The notes under the pieces: generated by a model
What the model saw: the letters and a program-made list of their open reading frames with translations, nothing else
What the model was told of the DNA's origin: nothing
Databases searched by the model: none
Assembly (NCBI RefSeq): GCF_001717955.1
Contig: NZ_CP014168.1
Span: 2,699,501 to 2,763,500, forward strand
Direction of reading: 5' to 3'
DNA: 64,000 bases
Origin: Sphingomonas panacis
GTDB lineage: Bacteria; Pseudomonadota; Alphaproteobacteria; Sphingomonadales; Sphingomonadaceae
In this document: positions 45,126 through 54,525 of the stretch, piece by piece
Layout: each line of letters opens with the position of its first letter
Position numbering within the stretch: the first letter of the stretch is position 1
Program-made: the position numbers and the translations under genes

Positions 45126-47050
45126 AGGTCATGGCTCCAGATGCCGATGATCGCCTCGACGATCACGTCCGCCGCCTGATCGGCGGTCAGCTTGGTGGTG
45201 TCGATGCGGATTTCGGGGGTGAGCGGCGGCTCATAGGGGCTGTCGATGCCGGTGAAGTTCTTGAGTTGGCCCGCGCGCGCCTTCTTGTAGAGGCCCTTCA
45301 CGTCACGCGCCTCGGCCTCGGCGAGCGGGGTGTCGATATGGACCTCGATGAACTCGCCGGCGGGCAGCATCTGCCGCACCATGTCGCGCTCCGAGCGGAA
45401 CGGCGAGATGAACGCGGTGATGACGATCAGCCCGGCATCGGTCATCAGCTTGGCGACCTCGCCGACGCGGCGGATGTTCTCGACTCGGTCGGCATCGGTG
45501 AAGCCGAGATCCTTGTTGAGACCGTGGCGGACATTGTCGCCATCGAGGAGGAAACTGTGCTTGCCGCGCGCGTACAGCTTCTTCTCGACGATATTGGCGA
45601 TGGTCGATTTGCCCGATCCCGACAGCCCGGTGAGCCACACCAGACGCGGCTGCTGCCACTTCTGCGCGGCATGGACATCGCGCGTGATGTCAACGGCTTG
45701 CCAGTGGATGTTGTCGGCACGACGCAAGCTGAAATGGATCATGCCGGCCGCGACGGTGGCGTTGCTCATCTTGTCGATCAGGATGAAGCCGCCGAGATCG
45801 CGGTTCTGCGCATAGGGTTCGAACGCGATCGGCCGGTCGGTGGCGAGGTTGGCGACGCCGATCGCGTTGAGATCGAGCGTCTTCGCCGCCAGATGCTCCA
45901 TCGTGTTGACGTTGACCTGATATTTCGGCTGCTGGAGCGTCGCCGAGACGGTCTGCGTGCCGATCTTGAGCCAGTAGGGCCGGCCCGGCAGCATCTCGGC
46001 TTCGTCCATCCACACGATCGTCGCCTCGAACTGGTCGGCGACCTGCGGTGGCGCATCGGCGGCGGCGATGACGTCGCCGCGCGAGCAATCGACCTCGTCG
46101 GCGAGAGTCAGCGTCACCGACTGGCCGGCGATGGCTGCGTCGAGATCGCCGTCGAGCGTGACGATCGACTTGACGGTCGAGGTCTTGCCCGAGGGCAGCA
46201 CGCGGATCGCATCCCCCGGTGCGATCCGCCCGCTTGCGATCAGCCCGGAGAATCCGCGGAAATCGAGGTTGGGGCGGTTGACCCACTGCACCGGCATGCG
46301 GAACGGCTTCTGCGCGTCGAGCGTCGCATCGACCGCGACGGTTTCGAGATGCTCCATGAGCGTCGGCCCGGCGTACCAGGGGGTGTTGGCGCTGGCGCTG
46401 GTGATGTTGTCGCCCTTGAAGCCCGAGATCGGCATCGCGACGAACGCCTCGATCCCGATCGATTTGGCGAAGGCGGTGTAGTCGGCGACGATCGCCTCGA
46501 ACACGCTCTGGTCGTAGCCGACCAGATCCATCTTGTTGACCGCCAGCACGATGTTGCGGATGCCGATCAGGTGCGCGAGGTAGGAATGCCGCCGCGTCTG
46601 GACGAGCACGCCCTTGCGCGCGTCGATCAGGATCACGGCGAGATCGGCGGTCGAGGCGCCGGTCACCATGTTGCGGGTATATTGTTCGTGGCCCGGCGTG
46701 TCGGCGACGATGAACTTGCGTTTCTCGGTCGCGAAGAAGCGATAGGCGACATCGATGGTGATGCCCTGCTCGCGCTCGGCGGCGAGGCCATCGACCAGCA
46801 ACGCGAAATCGATCTCGCCGCCCTGCGTGCCGACTCGCTTGCTGTCCGCCTCGAGCGCGGCGAGCTGATCCTCGAAGATCATCTTCGAATCGTAGAGCAG
46901 CCGCCCGATCAGCGTCGACTTGCCGTCATCGACCGAGCCGCAGGTGATGAAGCGCAACATCGTCTTGTGCTGATGCGCGTCGAGATACGCGTCGATATCC
47001 TCGGCGATGAGGGTGTCGGTCTGGTAGATCGGGTCTTGAGTGTCGGTCAT
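45122..47050 (-). CDS. cysNC: Bifunctional sulfate adenylyltransferase subunit 1 / APS kinase
   Basis: A 642-residue fusion. Residues 1-430 are an EF-Tu-like GTPase with [32 protein letters not shown] and NKMDLVGYD. The last 190 residues are an APS kinase with P-loop [19 protein letters not shown] and [16 protein letters not shown]. CysN drives APS formation with CysD using GTP; CysC then makes PAPS. The ATG at 47050 gives [12 protein letters not shown]. cysD lies 220 bases upstream beyond two repeats, and cysQ overlaps downstream. Confidence 0.97.
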   Translation of the reverse strand: MTDTQDPIYQTDTLIAEDIDAYLDAHQHKTMLRFITCGSVDDGKSTLIGRLLYDSKMIFEDQLAALEADSKRVGTQGGEIDFALLVDGLAAEREQGITIDVAYRFFATEKRKFIVADTPGHEQYTRNMVTGASTADLAVILIDARKGVLVQTRRHSYLAHLIGIRNIVLAVNKMDLVGYDQSVFEAIVADYTAFAKSIGIEAFVAMPISGFKGDNITSASANTPWYAGPTLMEHLETVAVDATLDAQKPFRMPVQWVNRPNLDFRGFSGLIASGRIAPGDAIRVLPSGKTSTVKSIVTLDGDLDAAIAGQSVTLTLADEVDCSRGDVIAAADAPPQVADQFEATIVWMDEAEMLPGRPYWLKIGTQTVSATLQQPKYQVNVNTMEHLAAKTLDLNAIGVANLATDRPIAFEPYAQNRDLGGFILIDKMSNATVAAGMIHFSLRRADNIHWQAVDITRDVHAAQKWQQPRLVWLTGLSGSGKSTIANIVEKKLYARGKHSFLLDGDNVRHGLNKDLGFTDADRVENIRRVGEVAKLMTDAGLIVITAFISPFRSERDMVRQMLPAGEFIEVHIDTPLAEAEARDVKGLYKKARAGQLKNFTGIDSPYEPPLTPEIRIDTTKLTADQAADVIVEAIIGIWSHDL

Positions 47051-47060
47051 GTCTTCCAGT

Positions 47061-47142
47061 CCGTCATGCCAGCGCAAGCTGGCATCTCATGGGGGAGGGC
47101 GCGCGCGAGCCGCACGAGACCCCAGCGTGCGCTGGGGTGATG
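47061..47142. repeat. Intergenic palindromic repeat, family B
   Basis: CCGTCATGCCAGCGCAAGCT at the left and GACCCCAGCGTGCGCTGGGG plus TGATG at the right, similar in plan to 19408-19490. It sits inside the cysD-cysNC gap. Confidence 0.65.
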
Positions 47143-47164
47143 CCGGGGGCGGGGGAACCCATAA

Positions 47165-47250
47165 CCCGTTCGTCCTGAGCGCAGTCGAAGGACGTGCCAA
47201 GGGCGGCAGCGTTTGGGGCACGTGCTTCGACTACGCTCAGCACGAACGGG
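47165..47250. repeat. Intergenic palindromic repeat, family A
   Basis: CCCGTTCGTCCTGAGCGCAG at the left and CTACGCTCAGCACGAACGGG at the right, with GACGTGCC / GGGGCACGTGC inner arms. It sits 20 bases downstream of the cysD stop, within the cysD-cysNC transcript. Confidence 0.7.
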
Positions 47251-47269
47251 AATGGGGCGGGGTCGCGCA

Positions 47270-48178
47270 TCAGAAATACCCCTCCTGTTTCTTCTTCTCC
47301 ATGCTCGCATCGCCGCCGTCCTTGTCGATCGCGCGGCCCTGGCGTTCGCTGGTGGTGGTGAGCAGCATTTCCTGGATCACTTCCGGCAACGTCTTCGCGC
47401 TACTCTCGACCGCGCCGGTGAGCGGGTAGCAGCCGAGCGTGCGGAAACGGATCGAGCGCTCCACGGGCACCTCGCCGGGGTTGAGGCGGAAGCGCGCGTC
47501 GTCGACCATCAGCAGCAGCCCGTCACGCTCGACGGTGGGGCGGGGCGCGGCGAAATAGAGCGGCACGATCTCGATGCCCTCAAGCTGGATGTACTGCCAG
47601 ATATCGAGTTCGGTCCAGTTCGAGATCGGGAACACGCGCATGCTCTCGCCCCTGGCCTTGCGCGCGTTGTAGAGGTGCCACAGTTCGGGGCGCTGCGCCT
47701 TGGGGTCCCAGCGGTGTGAGGCTGTGCGGAACGAGAAGATGCGTTCCTTGGCGCGGCTCTTCTCCTCGTCGCGCCGCGCGCCGCCGAACGCCGCGTCGAA
47801 ACCGTACAGGTCGAGCGCCTGCTTCAACCCTTCGGTCTTCCACATATCGGTGTGCAAGGGGCCGTGGTCGAAGGGGTTGATCCCCTTCTCGCGCGCCTCG
47901 GGGTTCTGATAGACGAGCAATTCCATGCCCGCCTCCGCCGCCGCCCGGTCGCGCAGCTTGTACATTTCCTGGAATTTCCACGTCGTATCGACGTGGAGAA
48001 GCGGGAAGGGTGGGGGCGAAGGGTAGAAGGCCTTCTTCGCCAGATGCAGCATCACCGCCGAATCCTTGCCGACCGAATAGAGCATCACCGGCTTCTCGGC
48101 TTCCGCGACCACTTCGCGCAGGATGTGGATCGCTTCGGATTCGAGGCGTTGCAGATGAGTCAGGGATTCCACGGGCAT
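47270..48178 (-). CDS. cysD: Sulfate adenylyltransferase subunit 2
   Basis: A 302-residue PP-loop ATP pyrophosphatase. The loop is [20 protein letters not shown] near residue 33; [14 protein letters not shown] and [20 protein letters not shown] follow, then [15 protein letters not shown] and [11 protein letters not shown], all CysD signatures. It forms APS from sulfate and ATP together with CysN. The ATG at 48178 gives the family start [20 protein letters not shown]. It is the first gene of cysD-cysNC-cysQ and diverges from the flavin reductase. Confidence 0.97.
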   Translation of the reverse strand: MPVESLTHLQRLESEAIHILREVVAEAEKPVMLYSVGKDSAVMLHLAKKAFYPSPPPFPLLHVDTTWKFQEMYKLRDRAAAEAGMELLVYQNPEAREKGINPFDHGPLHTDMWKTEGLKQALDLYGFDAAFGGARRDEEKSRAKERIFSFRTASHRWDPKAQRPELWHLYNARKARGESMRVFPISNWTELDIWQYIQLEGIEIVPLYFAAPRPTVERDGLLLMVDDARFRLNPGEVPVERSIRFRTLGCYPLTGAVESSAKTLPEVIQEMLLTTTSERQGRAIDKDGGDASMEKKKQEGYF

Positions 48179-48332
48179 GTCCGATGAACGAGAATGAGCG
48201 CCCCCAAGACGGCGTGCGGGGGCCGCGGGCAAGCGAATGATTCTAGGCCGGCCCCAATCGCAGCTAGGCGGGGTTGATTGCCGCGCGCGAAATCAGCATG
48301 CGGGCGTTCGGACACAGCGGGGAGTCGCCGGG

Positions 48333-48839
48333 GTGAGCACCAGTTTCGATAACACCACCTTCCGCCGCGTGCTGGGACATTATCCCACCGGCGTCTGCGT
48401 CGTTACCGCTGTCGAGGAAGACGGCACGCCGATCGGCATGGTGGTCGGCTCGTTCACCTCGGTGTCGCTCGATCCGCCTTTGGTGGCGTTCTTCCCCGAT
48501 CGCAAATCGACGAGCTGGCCGCGCATCGAGAAGGTCGGCAAGTTCTGCGTCAACGTGCTCGCCGCCGATCAGGAGGCGCTGTGCCGGCAATTCTCCGCGC
48601 GCGGGGCGGACAAGTTCGCCGGCATCTCGCACCGCACCTCGGCCAACGGTTCGCCGATCCTCGACGGGGTGGTGGCGTGGATCGACTGCAACCTCGATGT
48701 CGTCCACGAGGCGGGCGACCATTATATCGTGCTCGGCCGCGTGATCGCGCTGGAAGTGGAGGCGCCGAGCGCGCCGTTGCTGTTCTTCCAGGGGAGCTAT
48801 GGGGCGTTTTCGGTGCTGGAGCCGTCGGTTACTCCTTGA
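48333..48839 (+). CDS. Flavin reductase family protein
   Basis: A 168-residue split-barrel FMN-binding protein. It has FRRVLGHYPTGVCVVTA, GMVVGSFTSVSLDPPLVAFF and a late HYIVLGRVIALEVEAPSAPL with FFQGSYGAF. This is the HpaC/RutF-type group that supplies reduced flavin to two-component monooxygenases. A GTG at 48333 with GGAG about eight bases upstream is the likely start; the in-frame ATG at 48237 would add 32 unlike residues. A rutA monooxygenase gene lies 8 kb away, so a link is possible but unproven. Confidence 0.85.
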   Translation: MSTSFDNTTFRRVLGHYPTGVCVVTAVEEDGTPIGMVVGSFTSVSLDPPLVAFFPDRKSTSWPRIEKVGKFCVNVLAADQEALCRQFSARGADKFAGISHRTSANGSPILDGVVAWIDCNLDVVHEAGDHYIVLGRVIALEVEAPSAPLLFFQGSYGAFSVLEPSVTP

Positions 48840-48849
48840 GCCGCACACC

Positions 48850-48911
48850 CCGTTCGCCCTGAGCTTGTCGAAGCCTGTCCTGAGCGGCTTCGACAGGCTC
48901 AGCACGAACGG
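48850..48911. repeat. Intergenic palindromic repeat, family A, short form
   Basis: CCGTTCGCCCTGAGCTTGTC at the left pairs with GACAGGCTCAGCACGAACGG at the right, with a TCGAAGCCTG / CGGCTTCGA core. It separates the convergent flavin reductase and NlpD-like genes. Confidence 0.75.
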
Positions 48912-48926
48912 AGAAGGGGCTGGCGG

Positions 48927-50048
48927 TTACGATCGCGGCAATTGCGCGATCGGATCGACCGGGGTGCGGCCCTTGCGCATTTCGAAGTGAAGTTCGGGCC
49001 GGTCGGCCAGCCCGGTGTCGCCCGAAAGCGCGATCGTCTGGCCGCGCTTGACCGCCTGGCCGCGCTGGACGAGCAGCCGGCTGGCGTGGCCGTAGACGGT
49101 CGTCCAGCCGTCGCCGTGCTTGACGATGACGAGGCCACCGAGCGTCGGCACCTCGCTGCCGGCATAGGCGACCACGCCGTCGGCGGCGGCGTGGATCGGC
49201 GTGCCGACCGGGACCGCGATCTTGATGCCGTTGAAGCGCTCGCCGCTCGCGCCGCTGGGGCCGAAGCGCGCGACGATTCGGCCCTGCGCTGGCCAGCCGA
49301 ACACCCCGCGCAGCCGCGACGGCTCGCTGATCGCCTCGGTCGGCGCGAGGACGCGGCGCGCCGAGCGTGAGGGCGGGGCAGGGCGCTGGTTGCTGGCGAG
49401 CGCCGGGGCGCTGCCGGTGATGAGATCGTCGACATCGAGGCGGAAGGCGGCGGCGCGTTCCGCCGCGCTGCTGCTGCCGGGCGTGGCTCCGGGGATCAGC
49501 ACGCGCATGCCGGCGCGCAAGGTATAGGGTTCGCTGAGGCCATTGGCGGTGACGATCCGCGACCAGTCTATGCCATAGGCGCGTGCGATGGCGATGCCGG
49601 TCTCGCCCGAGCGGACGAGGTGATAGCGCCCGCCGGGGATCGACAGCCGCTGGCCCGCGCGAATCATGAACGGCACGGTGAGGCCATTGGCGCGCGCGAT
49701 CGCTTCGGCGCCGGCGCCGGTGCGGTCCGCGACCGCGCGCAGCGTGTCGCCGGGGCGCACGACATAGGTGGTGGTGTCGATCGGCTTCGCATCGGCGTTG
49801 ACCGGACGCGCCTGCCATGCCGGCCGCGGCGCGGGGAGCGCGGCGACGCCTTCGTCGATGCGGTACGGTTCGTAGCGCGGCGGGCCGCTGGGGGGCGGAG
49901 CATCCTGCCGCTCGGGCATGGTTTGCCTTGGGCGGTAGCGCGTGGCGTCGGGATTGGGCGCTGCGCCTTGCGGGATACAGGCGGCCAGTGCCGGCAGGAG
50001 AACGACCAACGACGCCGCAGTGCGCGACCGACCCCTAATCCACCCCAT
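48927..50048 (-). CDS. NlpD-like lipoprotein: two LysM domains and degenerate M23 domain
   Basis: A 373-residue protein with lipobox LAAC (Cys24). Two LysM domains follow: TYVVRPGDTLRAVADRTGAG near residue 94 and YHLVRSGETGIAIARAYGID near 142. The LytM/M23 domain spans about 265-370 (GERFNGIKIAVPVGTPIHAA, VYGHASRLLVQRGQAV, LHFEMRKGRTPVDP). In active M23 enzymes the first block reads H-x-G-x-D; here the metal His and Asp are missing (FNGIKI), as in E. coli NlpD, which activates amidases instead of cutting. It is the third gene of serS-surE-nlpD. Confidence 0.87.
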   Translation of the reverse strand: MGWIRGRSRTAASLVVLLPALAACIPQGAAPNPDATRYRPRQTMPERQDAPPPSGPPRYEPYRIDEGVAALPAPRPAWQARPVNADAKPIDTTTYVVRPGDTLRAVADRTGAGAEAIARANGLTVPFMIRAGQRLSIPGGRYHLVRSGETGIAIARAYGIDWSRIVTANGLSEPYTLRAGMRVLIPGATPGSSSAAERAAAFRLDVDDLITGSAPALASNQRPAPPSRSARRVLAPTEAISEPSRLRGVFGWPAQGRIVARFGPSGASGERFNGIKIAVPVGTPIHAAADGVVAYAGSEVPTLGGLVIVKHGDGWTTVYGHASRLLVQRGQAVKRGQTIALSGDTGLADRPELHFEMRKGRTPVDPIAQLPRS

Positions 50049-50057
50049 TGCGCGCCC

Positions 50058-50822
50058 TTATTGGAACCGTTCGCCGAGCATAGCGAGCGAGGCGCGATGT
50101 GTCAGGTCGAGATGCAGCGGGGTGACGGTGATGTGGCCGTGCTCGATCGCTTCGAGATCGGTCGCCTCCGTCGGCGTGTGGGGGATCCGCCCGAGCCGAA
50201 GCCAGTAATAGTCGAAGCCGCGCGGATCGGTGCGGCGGTCGAGCTGGAGCCGACCGTAGTCGCGCATCCCTTGGGCGACGACGCGAATGCCCTGCACGTC
50301 CTCCGCCGCGACCGGCGGGAAGTTGACGTTGACCAAGGTGCGCGGCGCGAACGGCGTGTCGACCAGCGTGCGCAGCACGCGCTCGCCCCAGGCTTCCGCC
50401 GCTGCGAAGGTGACGGCGTCGCCGAGGCCGCTGCCGGCATAGCGCTGGCTGAGCGCGATCGAGCGGATGCCGGCATGCGCGCCTTCCATCGCGGCGGCGA
50501 CGGTGCCCGAATAGCTGACGTCCTCGCCGAGATTGGCGCCGCGGTTGACGCCCGACAGGATCAGGTCTGGCTTGGCGTCCTTCATGATCTCCGCGAGCGC
50601 GATCATCACCGCGTCGGTCGGCGTGCCGGTGACCGCCCAGCGCTTCTCGCCGAACGCGCGCAGCCGCACCGGCTCGGTGAGCGTGAGCGAGCGGCCCTTG
50701 CCCGATTGCTCTTCGATCGGTGCGACGACCGTGACGTCGTCGGAGAGCGTGCGCGCGATCCGTTCGAGCACGGCGAGGCCGGGCGCGTGGATGCCGTCAT
50801 CGTTGGAGAGCAGGATACGCAT
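50058..50822 (-). CDS. surE: 5'/3'-nucleotidase SurE
   Basis: A 254-residue SurE phosphatase. The metal site starts MRILLSNDDGIHAPGLA (Asp8, Asp9), with SGTVAAAMEG and the RGANLGEDVSYSGT block near residue 95 and VNVNFPPV near 165. It removes phosphate from nucleoside monophosphates. It lies 25 bases after serS and 9 bases before the NlpD-like gene. This serS-surE-nlpD order is common in alphaproteobacteria; the usual pcm gene is missing here. Confidence 0.95.
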   Translation of the reverse strand: MRILLSNDDGIHAPGLAVLERIARTLSDDVTVVAPIEEQSGKGRSLTLTEPVRLRAFGEKRWAVTGTPTDAVMIALAEIMKDAKPDLILSGVNRGANLGEDVSYSGTVAAAMEGAHAGIRSIALSQRYAGSGLGDAVTFAAAEAWGERVLRTLVDTPFAPRTLVNVNFPPVAAEDVQGIRVVAQGMRDYGRLQLDRRTDPRGFDYYWLRLGRIPHTPTEATDLEAIEHGHITVTPLHLDLTHRASLAMLGERFQ

Positions 50823-50847
50823 CAGATCTTCGCAGTGCCGGGAAGGA

Positions 50848-52119
50848 TCATTTGGGTTCCAAGCGGTTGAGGCCCTTGAGGTACGGCTTGAGCACCTCGG
50901 GCACCGCGACCGAGCCGTCTTCCTGCTGGTAATTCTCCAGCACCGCCACGAGCGTCCGCCCGACCGCGAGGCCGGAGCCGTTGAGCGTGTGGACGAAGCG
51001 CGTGCCCTTTTCCTCGGCGGGGCGGTAGCGCGCGTTCATGCGGCGCGCCTGGAAATCGGTGCAGGTCGAGCAGCTCGAAATCTCGCGGTAGCGGCCCTGG
51101 CCGGGCAGCCACACTTCGAGATCATAGGTGCGCGCCGCCGTGAAGCCCATGTCGCCGGTGCAGAGCTTCATGCGGCGGAACGGCAGGCCGAGCGCGGTGA
51201 GGATGCCCTCGGCGCAGGCGGTCATGCGCTCGTGCTCGGCCTCGGATTTTTCGGGCGCGACGATCGAGACCATCTCGACTTTCTCGAACTGGTGCTGGCG
51301 GATGAAGCCGCGTGTGTCGCGCCCCGCCGCGCCCGCTTCGGAGCGGAAGCAGGCGGTGAGCGCGGCGAAGCGCAGCGGCAGCTCGGCTTCGCTGAGGATC
51401 TTGCCGGCGACGATGTTGGTCAGCGGCACCTCGGCGGTGGGGATCAGCCAGCGGCCGTCGGTGGTGCGGAACTGGTCCTCGGCGAACTTGGGGAGCTGCC
51501 CTGTGCCGAACAGCGCCTCGTCGCGCACCAGCAGCGGCGGGATGGCTTCCTCATAGCCGTGCTCAGCCGTCAGTGTGTCGAGCATGAACTGGCCGAGCGC
51601 ACGGTGCAGCTTGGCGGCGTGGCCGCGCACGAGCGTAAAGCGCGCGCCCGACATCGCCGCGCCGGTCTCGAAATCGAGCCCGAGCGCTGGGCCGATCGCG
51701 TCATGCTCCTTGGGCGTGAAGGCGAATGCGGGCTGGGTGCCGTGAGTCGCGACCAGCACGTTGTCGTCCTCGTCGGCACCACGGGGCACGTCGGCGAGCG
51801 GCAAATTGGGGATCGCCGCGAGCGCGGCGGTGAGCGTCTCGCCGACCGCTTTCTCCTCGGCGGCGATCGCTGGCAGGCGTTCCTTCAGTTCGGCGACTTC
51901 GGCGAGCAGGTCGGTGGGGTCGTCGCGGCGCGCCTTGGCGGCACCGATCGCCTTCGACGCTTCGTTGCGGCGCGCCTGCGCGGTCTGCGCCTCGGTGATG
52001 AGCGCGCGACGCGCCTCGTCGAGCGCGAGCAGGGCGGCCGATGCGGGGGCGACCCCGCGTTTGGCGAGGGCGGCGTCGAAGGCGGCGGGATCGTCGCGGA
52101 TCAGGCGGATGTCGTGCAT
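50848..52119 (-). CDS. serS: Seryl-tRNA synthetase
   Basis: A 423-residue class II synthetase. The N-terminal antiparallel coiled coil covers about residues 28-100. Motif 2 is [20 protein letters not shown] near 262, and motif 3 with the C-terminal arm includes [20 protein letters not shown] near 378. It charges tRNA-Ser and tRNA-Sec. The ATG at 52119 gives [18 protein letters not shown]; longer in-frame upstream sequence is shadow of the next gene. Confidence 0.97.
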   Translation of the reverse strand: MHDIRLIRDDPAAFDAALAKRGVAPASAALLALDEARRALITEAQTAQARRNEASKAIGAAKARRDDPTDLLAEVAELKERLPAIAAEEKAVGETLTAALAAIPNLPLADVPRGADEDDNVLVATHGTQPAFAFTPKEHDAIGPALGLDFETGAAMSGARFTLVRGHAAKLHRALGQFMLDTLTAEHGYEEAIPPLLVRDEALFGTGQLPKFAEDQFRTTDGRWLIPTAEVPLTNIVAGKILSEAELPLRFAALTACFRSEAGAAGRDTRGFIRQHQFEKVEMVSIVAPEKSEAEHERMTACAEGILTALGLPFRRMKLCTGDMGFTAARTYDLEVWLPGQGRYREISSCSTCTDFQARRMNARYRPAEEKGTRFVHTLNGSGLAVGRTLVAVLENYQQEDGSVAVPEVLKPYLKGLNRLEPK

Positions 52120-52176
52120 AATGCGCGAGGCTATGGCCGCGCGGTTCCGCCTGCGCAAGCCACCGCACGTGAATCG

Positions 52177-52213
52177 AAAAGCCCCTGCGCGACTCGCGTC
52201 GCGCAGGGGCTTT
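52177..52213 (-). terminator. Terminator of the Ser/Gly-rich surface protein gene
   Basis: AAAGCCCCTGCGCGAC pairs with GTCGCGCAGGGGCTTT over a short loop (TCGC), with a T-run on the minus strand. It lies 22 bases after the stop at 52235 and just upstream of serS. Confidence 0.8.
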
Positions 52214-52234
52214 GGTTTCGGCCTGTTATCGGAC

Positions 52235-53164
52235 TCAGGCTTCGGCGGCGGGCCGCTTGGCGAAGCGCTTGCGGGCGACCAGCGCGGCGGCGGCGGCACC
52301 GAACAGCAACACCATCGGCGGCGCGGGCACCGGCGCCGGGTGGCCACCGCTGCTGCCGCCATGCCAGCCGCTGCTGCCGCCGTGCCAACCGCTGCTGCCG
52401 CCATGCCAGCCGCTGCTGCCCGGGAAGCCGTGGCTGCTCGACGCGTAGCTGCTCGATCCGCTCGACGCGCTCGACGTGGAGGTAGACCCCGAGGTGGAGG
52501 AACTCGTCGAACTCGACGTCGAGGAGCCGCCCGTCGAGGTCGAGGTGGAAGACCCGCCCGTGGATGTGGAGGTCGAGGAGCCACCGGTCGATGTCGAAGA
52601 CCCGCCCGTCGAGGTGGAGGAGCCGCCCGTGGACGTGGATGAGCCGCCGGTCGATGACCCGCCGGTGGAGGTGGACGACCCACCCGTCGAAGACCCACCG
52701 GTGGAGGAACCACCCGTCGAGGTGGAGCCGCCGCTGGACGAGGTCGATCCGCCGCTCGATGTCGAGGAAATGACGATCCCGCCCGATCCGCCGCCGCCAC
52801 CGCCGCCGAAGAAGCCGCCGCCCGAGAAGCCGCCGCCGAATCCGCCGAAGCCGCCGCCGATCACGGTCATGCCGCCGCCACCGCCCCCGCCCATCGCCGG
52901 CACATCGGCGGGGGGCAGCGGGATCGGCGCGCCCTGGCTGGTCATGGTGACGACCGCGGGCGGGCACACCGCGCGGGTCTGCGTTACGACTCGGCGGACG
53001 CGACCGCCGGGGTGGCTCACCGTGCGGCGCACGACGCGCTTGGTCTTCTGGACATACGCATGGCGCGTCTTCGAGGCTTCGGCGACATGCACCGCGCCAC
53101 CGCCGACGATAGCGCCGCCGCATGCGCAAGCGCACAGTTTAGCCAAGGCCATCCGCACCGACAT
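52235..53164 (-). CDS. Ser/Gly/Thr-rich repeat protein with PEP-CTERM-like anchor
   Basis: A 309-residue exported protein. The N-terminal 60 residues include [20 protein letters not shown] and an Arg-rich segment. A Gly run (about 90-128) leads into some 110 residues of STGGSS/STSTGG repeats, then four near-identical SSGWHGG units. The end, [20 protein letters not shown] with ARKRFAKRP, has the plan of a PEP-CTERM sorting signal: Pro-rich motif, membrane helix, basic tail. Such proteins are processed by an exosortase and released or anchored at the surface. No exosortase gene is in the window. Confidence 0.75.
   Translation of the reverse strand: MSVRMALAKLCACACGGAIVGGGAVHVAEASKTRHAYVQKTKRVVRRTVSHPGGRVRRVVTQTRAVCPPAVVTMTSQGAPIPLPPADVPAMGGGGGGGMTVIGGGFGGFGGGFSGGGFFGGGGGGGSGGIVISSTSSGGSTSSSGGSTSTGGSSTGGSSTGGSSTSTGGSSTGGSSTSTGGSSTSTGGSSTSTGGSSTSTSTGGSSTSTSTGGSSTSSSTSSSTSGSTSTSSASSGSSSYASSSHGFPGSSGWHGGSSGWHGGSSGWHGGSSGGHPAPVPAPPMVLLFGAAAAALVARKRFAKRPAAEA
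52346..52420. repeat. 21-base tandem repeat coding for SSGWHGG
   Basis: About three and a half copies of a 21-base unit (core CCGCTGCTGCCGCCATGCCA) in the C-terminal part of the Ser/Gly-rich protein gene. In-frame copy changes would alter the repeat number without a frameshift. Confidence 0.75.
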
Positions 53165-53536
53165 GATTTCGCTCTTTCGTTGCCGACAGGATCTTCTGCC
53201 GGGTCTGCATTACCTCAGCGGGTTCGCCGCTCTTTGCCCAAAGTGCCGAACAAAGGGTTAAGTTCAAGGTCGTTAACCGAGTTATCAGGGTCTCAATACG
53301 GGATTCTTTACGCGTCGTCGGTGCGGATCATGGTAAACGTATCGGGACGGTACAGATCTGTGGCCGGTTCGTACTTTCCTGCGCGGGCGCGGGTGAATAG
53401 CGGATGCGGGCGCGCTTTCGCATGTCAGCCCGCCGGGGTTGCTTGTGGTGCGGGAACGGCATGGCTATAGGCGCGCTCATCATGGGACAGCCGGGCGTGG
53501 AAAAAGAACGCTTTGAGCGTCATACGACTGGCAGCG
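53165..53536. other. Intergenic region between the surface protein gene and dksA
   Basis: 372 bases without a convincing gene. TTAA motifs occur at 53258-53261 and 53273-53276, spaced by 11 bases, so they do not form a standard CtrA box. The segment 53225-53350 is more AT-rich than its surroundings and should contain the promoters for both divergent genes. Confidence 0.5.
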
Positions 53537-54013
53537 ATGGGATGGCGACTGGTCTTGAATCACCTAGATGACACCACGAAATTCGACGCGCCTCCGGCCC
53601 TGTCGAACGATAGCGACGGGTATCGGCCAAGCGCCGACGAACCTTTCATGAACCCGCGCCAGCAGGCGTATTTCCGGGACAAGCTGCAAGCGTGGAAGGA
53701 TGCGATCCTGCGCGAATCGGCGGGGACGCTCTCGCAGCTCCAGCTCGATTCGCTGCGCGAGGCGGATCTGACCGATCGCGCATCGAGCGAGACCGACTGG
53801 TCGATCGAGCTGCGCACGCGCGACCGGCAGCGCAAGCTGATCTCCAAGATCGATGCGGCGCTGCGTCGGATCGAGGACGGCGAATATGGCTATTGCGAAG
53901 TCACCGGCGAGCCGATCTCGCTCGGCCGGCTCGAAGCACGGCCGATCGCGACGATGACGGTCGAGGCGCAGGAGCGCCACGAACGCCACGAAAAGGTCTC
54001 GCGCGAGGACTGA
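53537..54013 (+). CDS. dksA: RNA polymerase-binding transcription factor DksA
   Basis: From the ATG at 53537 the product has 158 residues. The coiled coil covers MNPRQQAYFRDKLQAWKDAI through LISKIDAALRRIEDGEYGYC, with the DksA tip acidic pair in LREADLTDRASSE. The zinc-finger region, EVTGEPISLGRLEARPIATM, keeps one Cys only, as in other alphaproteobacterial DksA. With ppGpp it retunes rRNA and amino-acid promoters. The N-terminus looks shifted: ATGGCGACT at 53541 is in another frame and, with one G less after it, would read MATVLNHLDDTTKFD. The start is therefore unsure. Confidence 0.88.
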   Translation: MGWRLVLNHLDDTTKFDAPPALSNDSDGYRPSADEPFMNPRQQAYFRDKLQAWKDAILRESAGTLSQLQLDSLREADLTDRASSETDWSIELRTRDRQRKLISKIDAALRRIEDGEYGYCEVTGEPISLGRLEARPIATMTVEAQERHERHEKVSRED

Positions 54014-54058
54014 GCGCAGTCCGATAATTTAAGAGGTTGGATACCAAAGCCCGCTATC

Positions 54059-54478
54059 GTGGAGCCGAGTATCTTCAATCCGGCGATGGTGATGGACGAG
54101 CACTCCAACGATTCCCTGCGTGAGCCGAGCGGCGAACGCATGAGCGGCGAAGACGCGGGGGACCGTAGCGGCGCGCGCGACAGCCTGTTGGTGATGTCGG
54201 ACCTGCGGGTCGGCGATACCACGACGACGGTGCGCGTGCGCAACCTGTCCGCCGGCGGGCTGATGGCGGAATATCAGCAGGGTCTGGATGTCGGCACCGA
54301 GGTTGAATGCGATCTGCGCGGGGTCGGCGTGGTGCGCGGGCGAGTCGCGTGGTCGGCGGCGGGGCGGATCGGGATTGCGTTCGACCGGCAGATCGATCCG
54401 AAGCTGGCGCGCAAGCCGGTCGGCACCGGGGCCAAGCCGAACATGGTGGTCGCGCCCAAATACACGCCGCGCACGTAA
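54059..54478 (+). CDS. PilZ domain-containing protein
   Basis: A 139-residue protein with one PilZ domain (about 42-120): ARDSLLVMSDLRVGDTTTTV, RVRNLSAGGLMAEY and VRGRVAWSAAGRIGIAFDRQ. The usual RxxxR loop for c-di-GMP is not intact, since the domain begins with ARDSLLV, so ligand binding is doubtful; the N-x-S-x-x-G motif is present (NLSAGG). The GTG at 54059 is the most distal start; ATGs at 54086 and 54092 are alternatives. It follows dksA by 45 bases. Confidence 0.8.
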   Translation: MEPSIFNPAMVMDEHSNDSLREPSGERMSGEDAGDRSGARDSLLVMSDLRVGDTTTTVRVRNLSAGGLMAEYQQGLDVGTEVECDLRGVGVVRGRVAWSAAGRIGIAFDRQIDPKLARKPVGTGAKPNMVVAPKYTPRT

Positions 54479-54491
54479 AGCGGGGTTCGGA

Positions 54492-54516
54492 GCCCGGGCA
54501 GCGGTGCTGCCCGGGC
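54492..54516 (+). terminator. Perfect hairpin after the PilZ gene
   Basis: GCCCGGGCAGC pairs with GCTGCCCGGGC over GGT. It lies 13 bases after the PilZ stop and also 10 bases beyond the stop of the minus-strand DUF465 gene, so it may serve both. There is no strong T-run. Confidence 0.6.
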
Positions 54517-54525
54517 GCGCTGTCG

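Noticed and set aside
44729..47140. 803-codon open frame antisense to cysQ and cysNC
   Set aside because: Composition is typical of an antisense shadow; cysNC is certain by its motifs.
52346..52420. Short tandem repeats as a CRISPR-like array
   Set aside because: Units are contiguous, in frame and code for SSGWHGG; there are no spacers.
52476..53261. Plus-strand frame with striking PPVEVE repeats opposite the Ser/Gly-rich protein
   Set aside because: It is the mirror of the STGGS codon repeat. It has no leader or signal, whereas the minus strand has a PEP-CTERM-like tail and a terminator.
53258..53276. Paired TTAA motifs as a possible CtrA box before the surface protein gene or dksA
   Set aside because: Spacing is 11 bases, not 7, so it does not match the known site.
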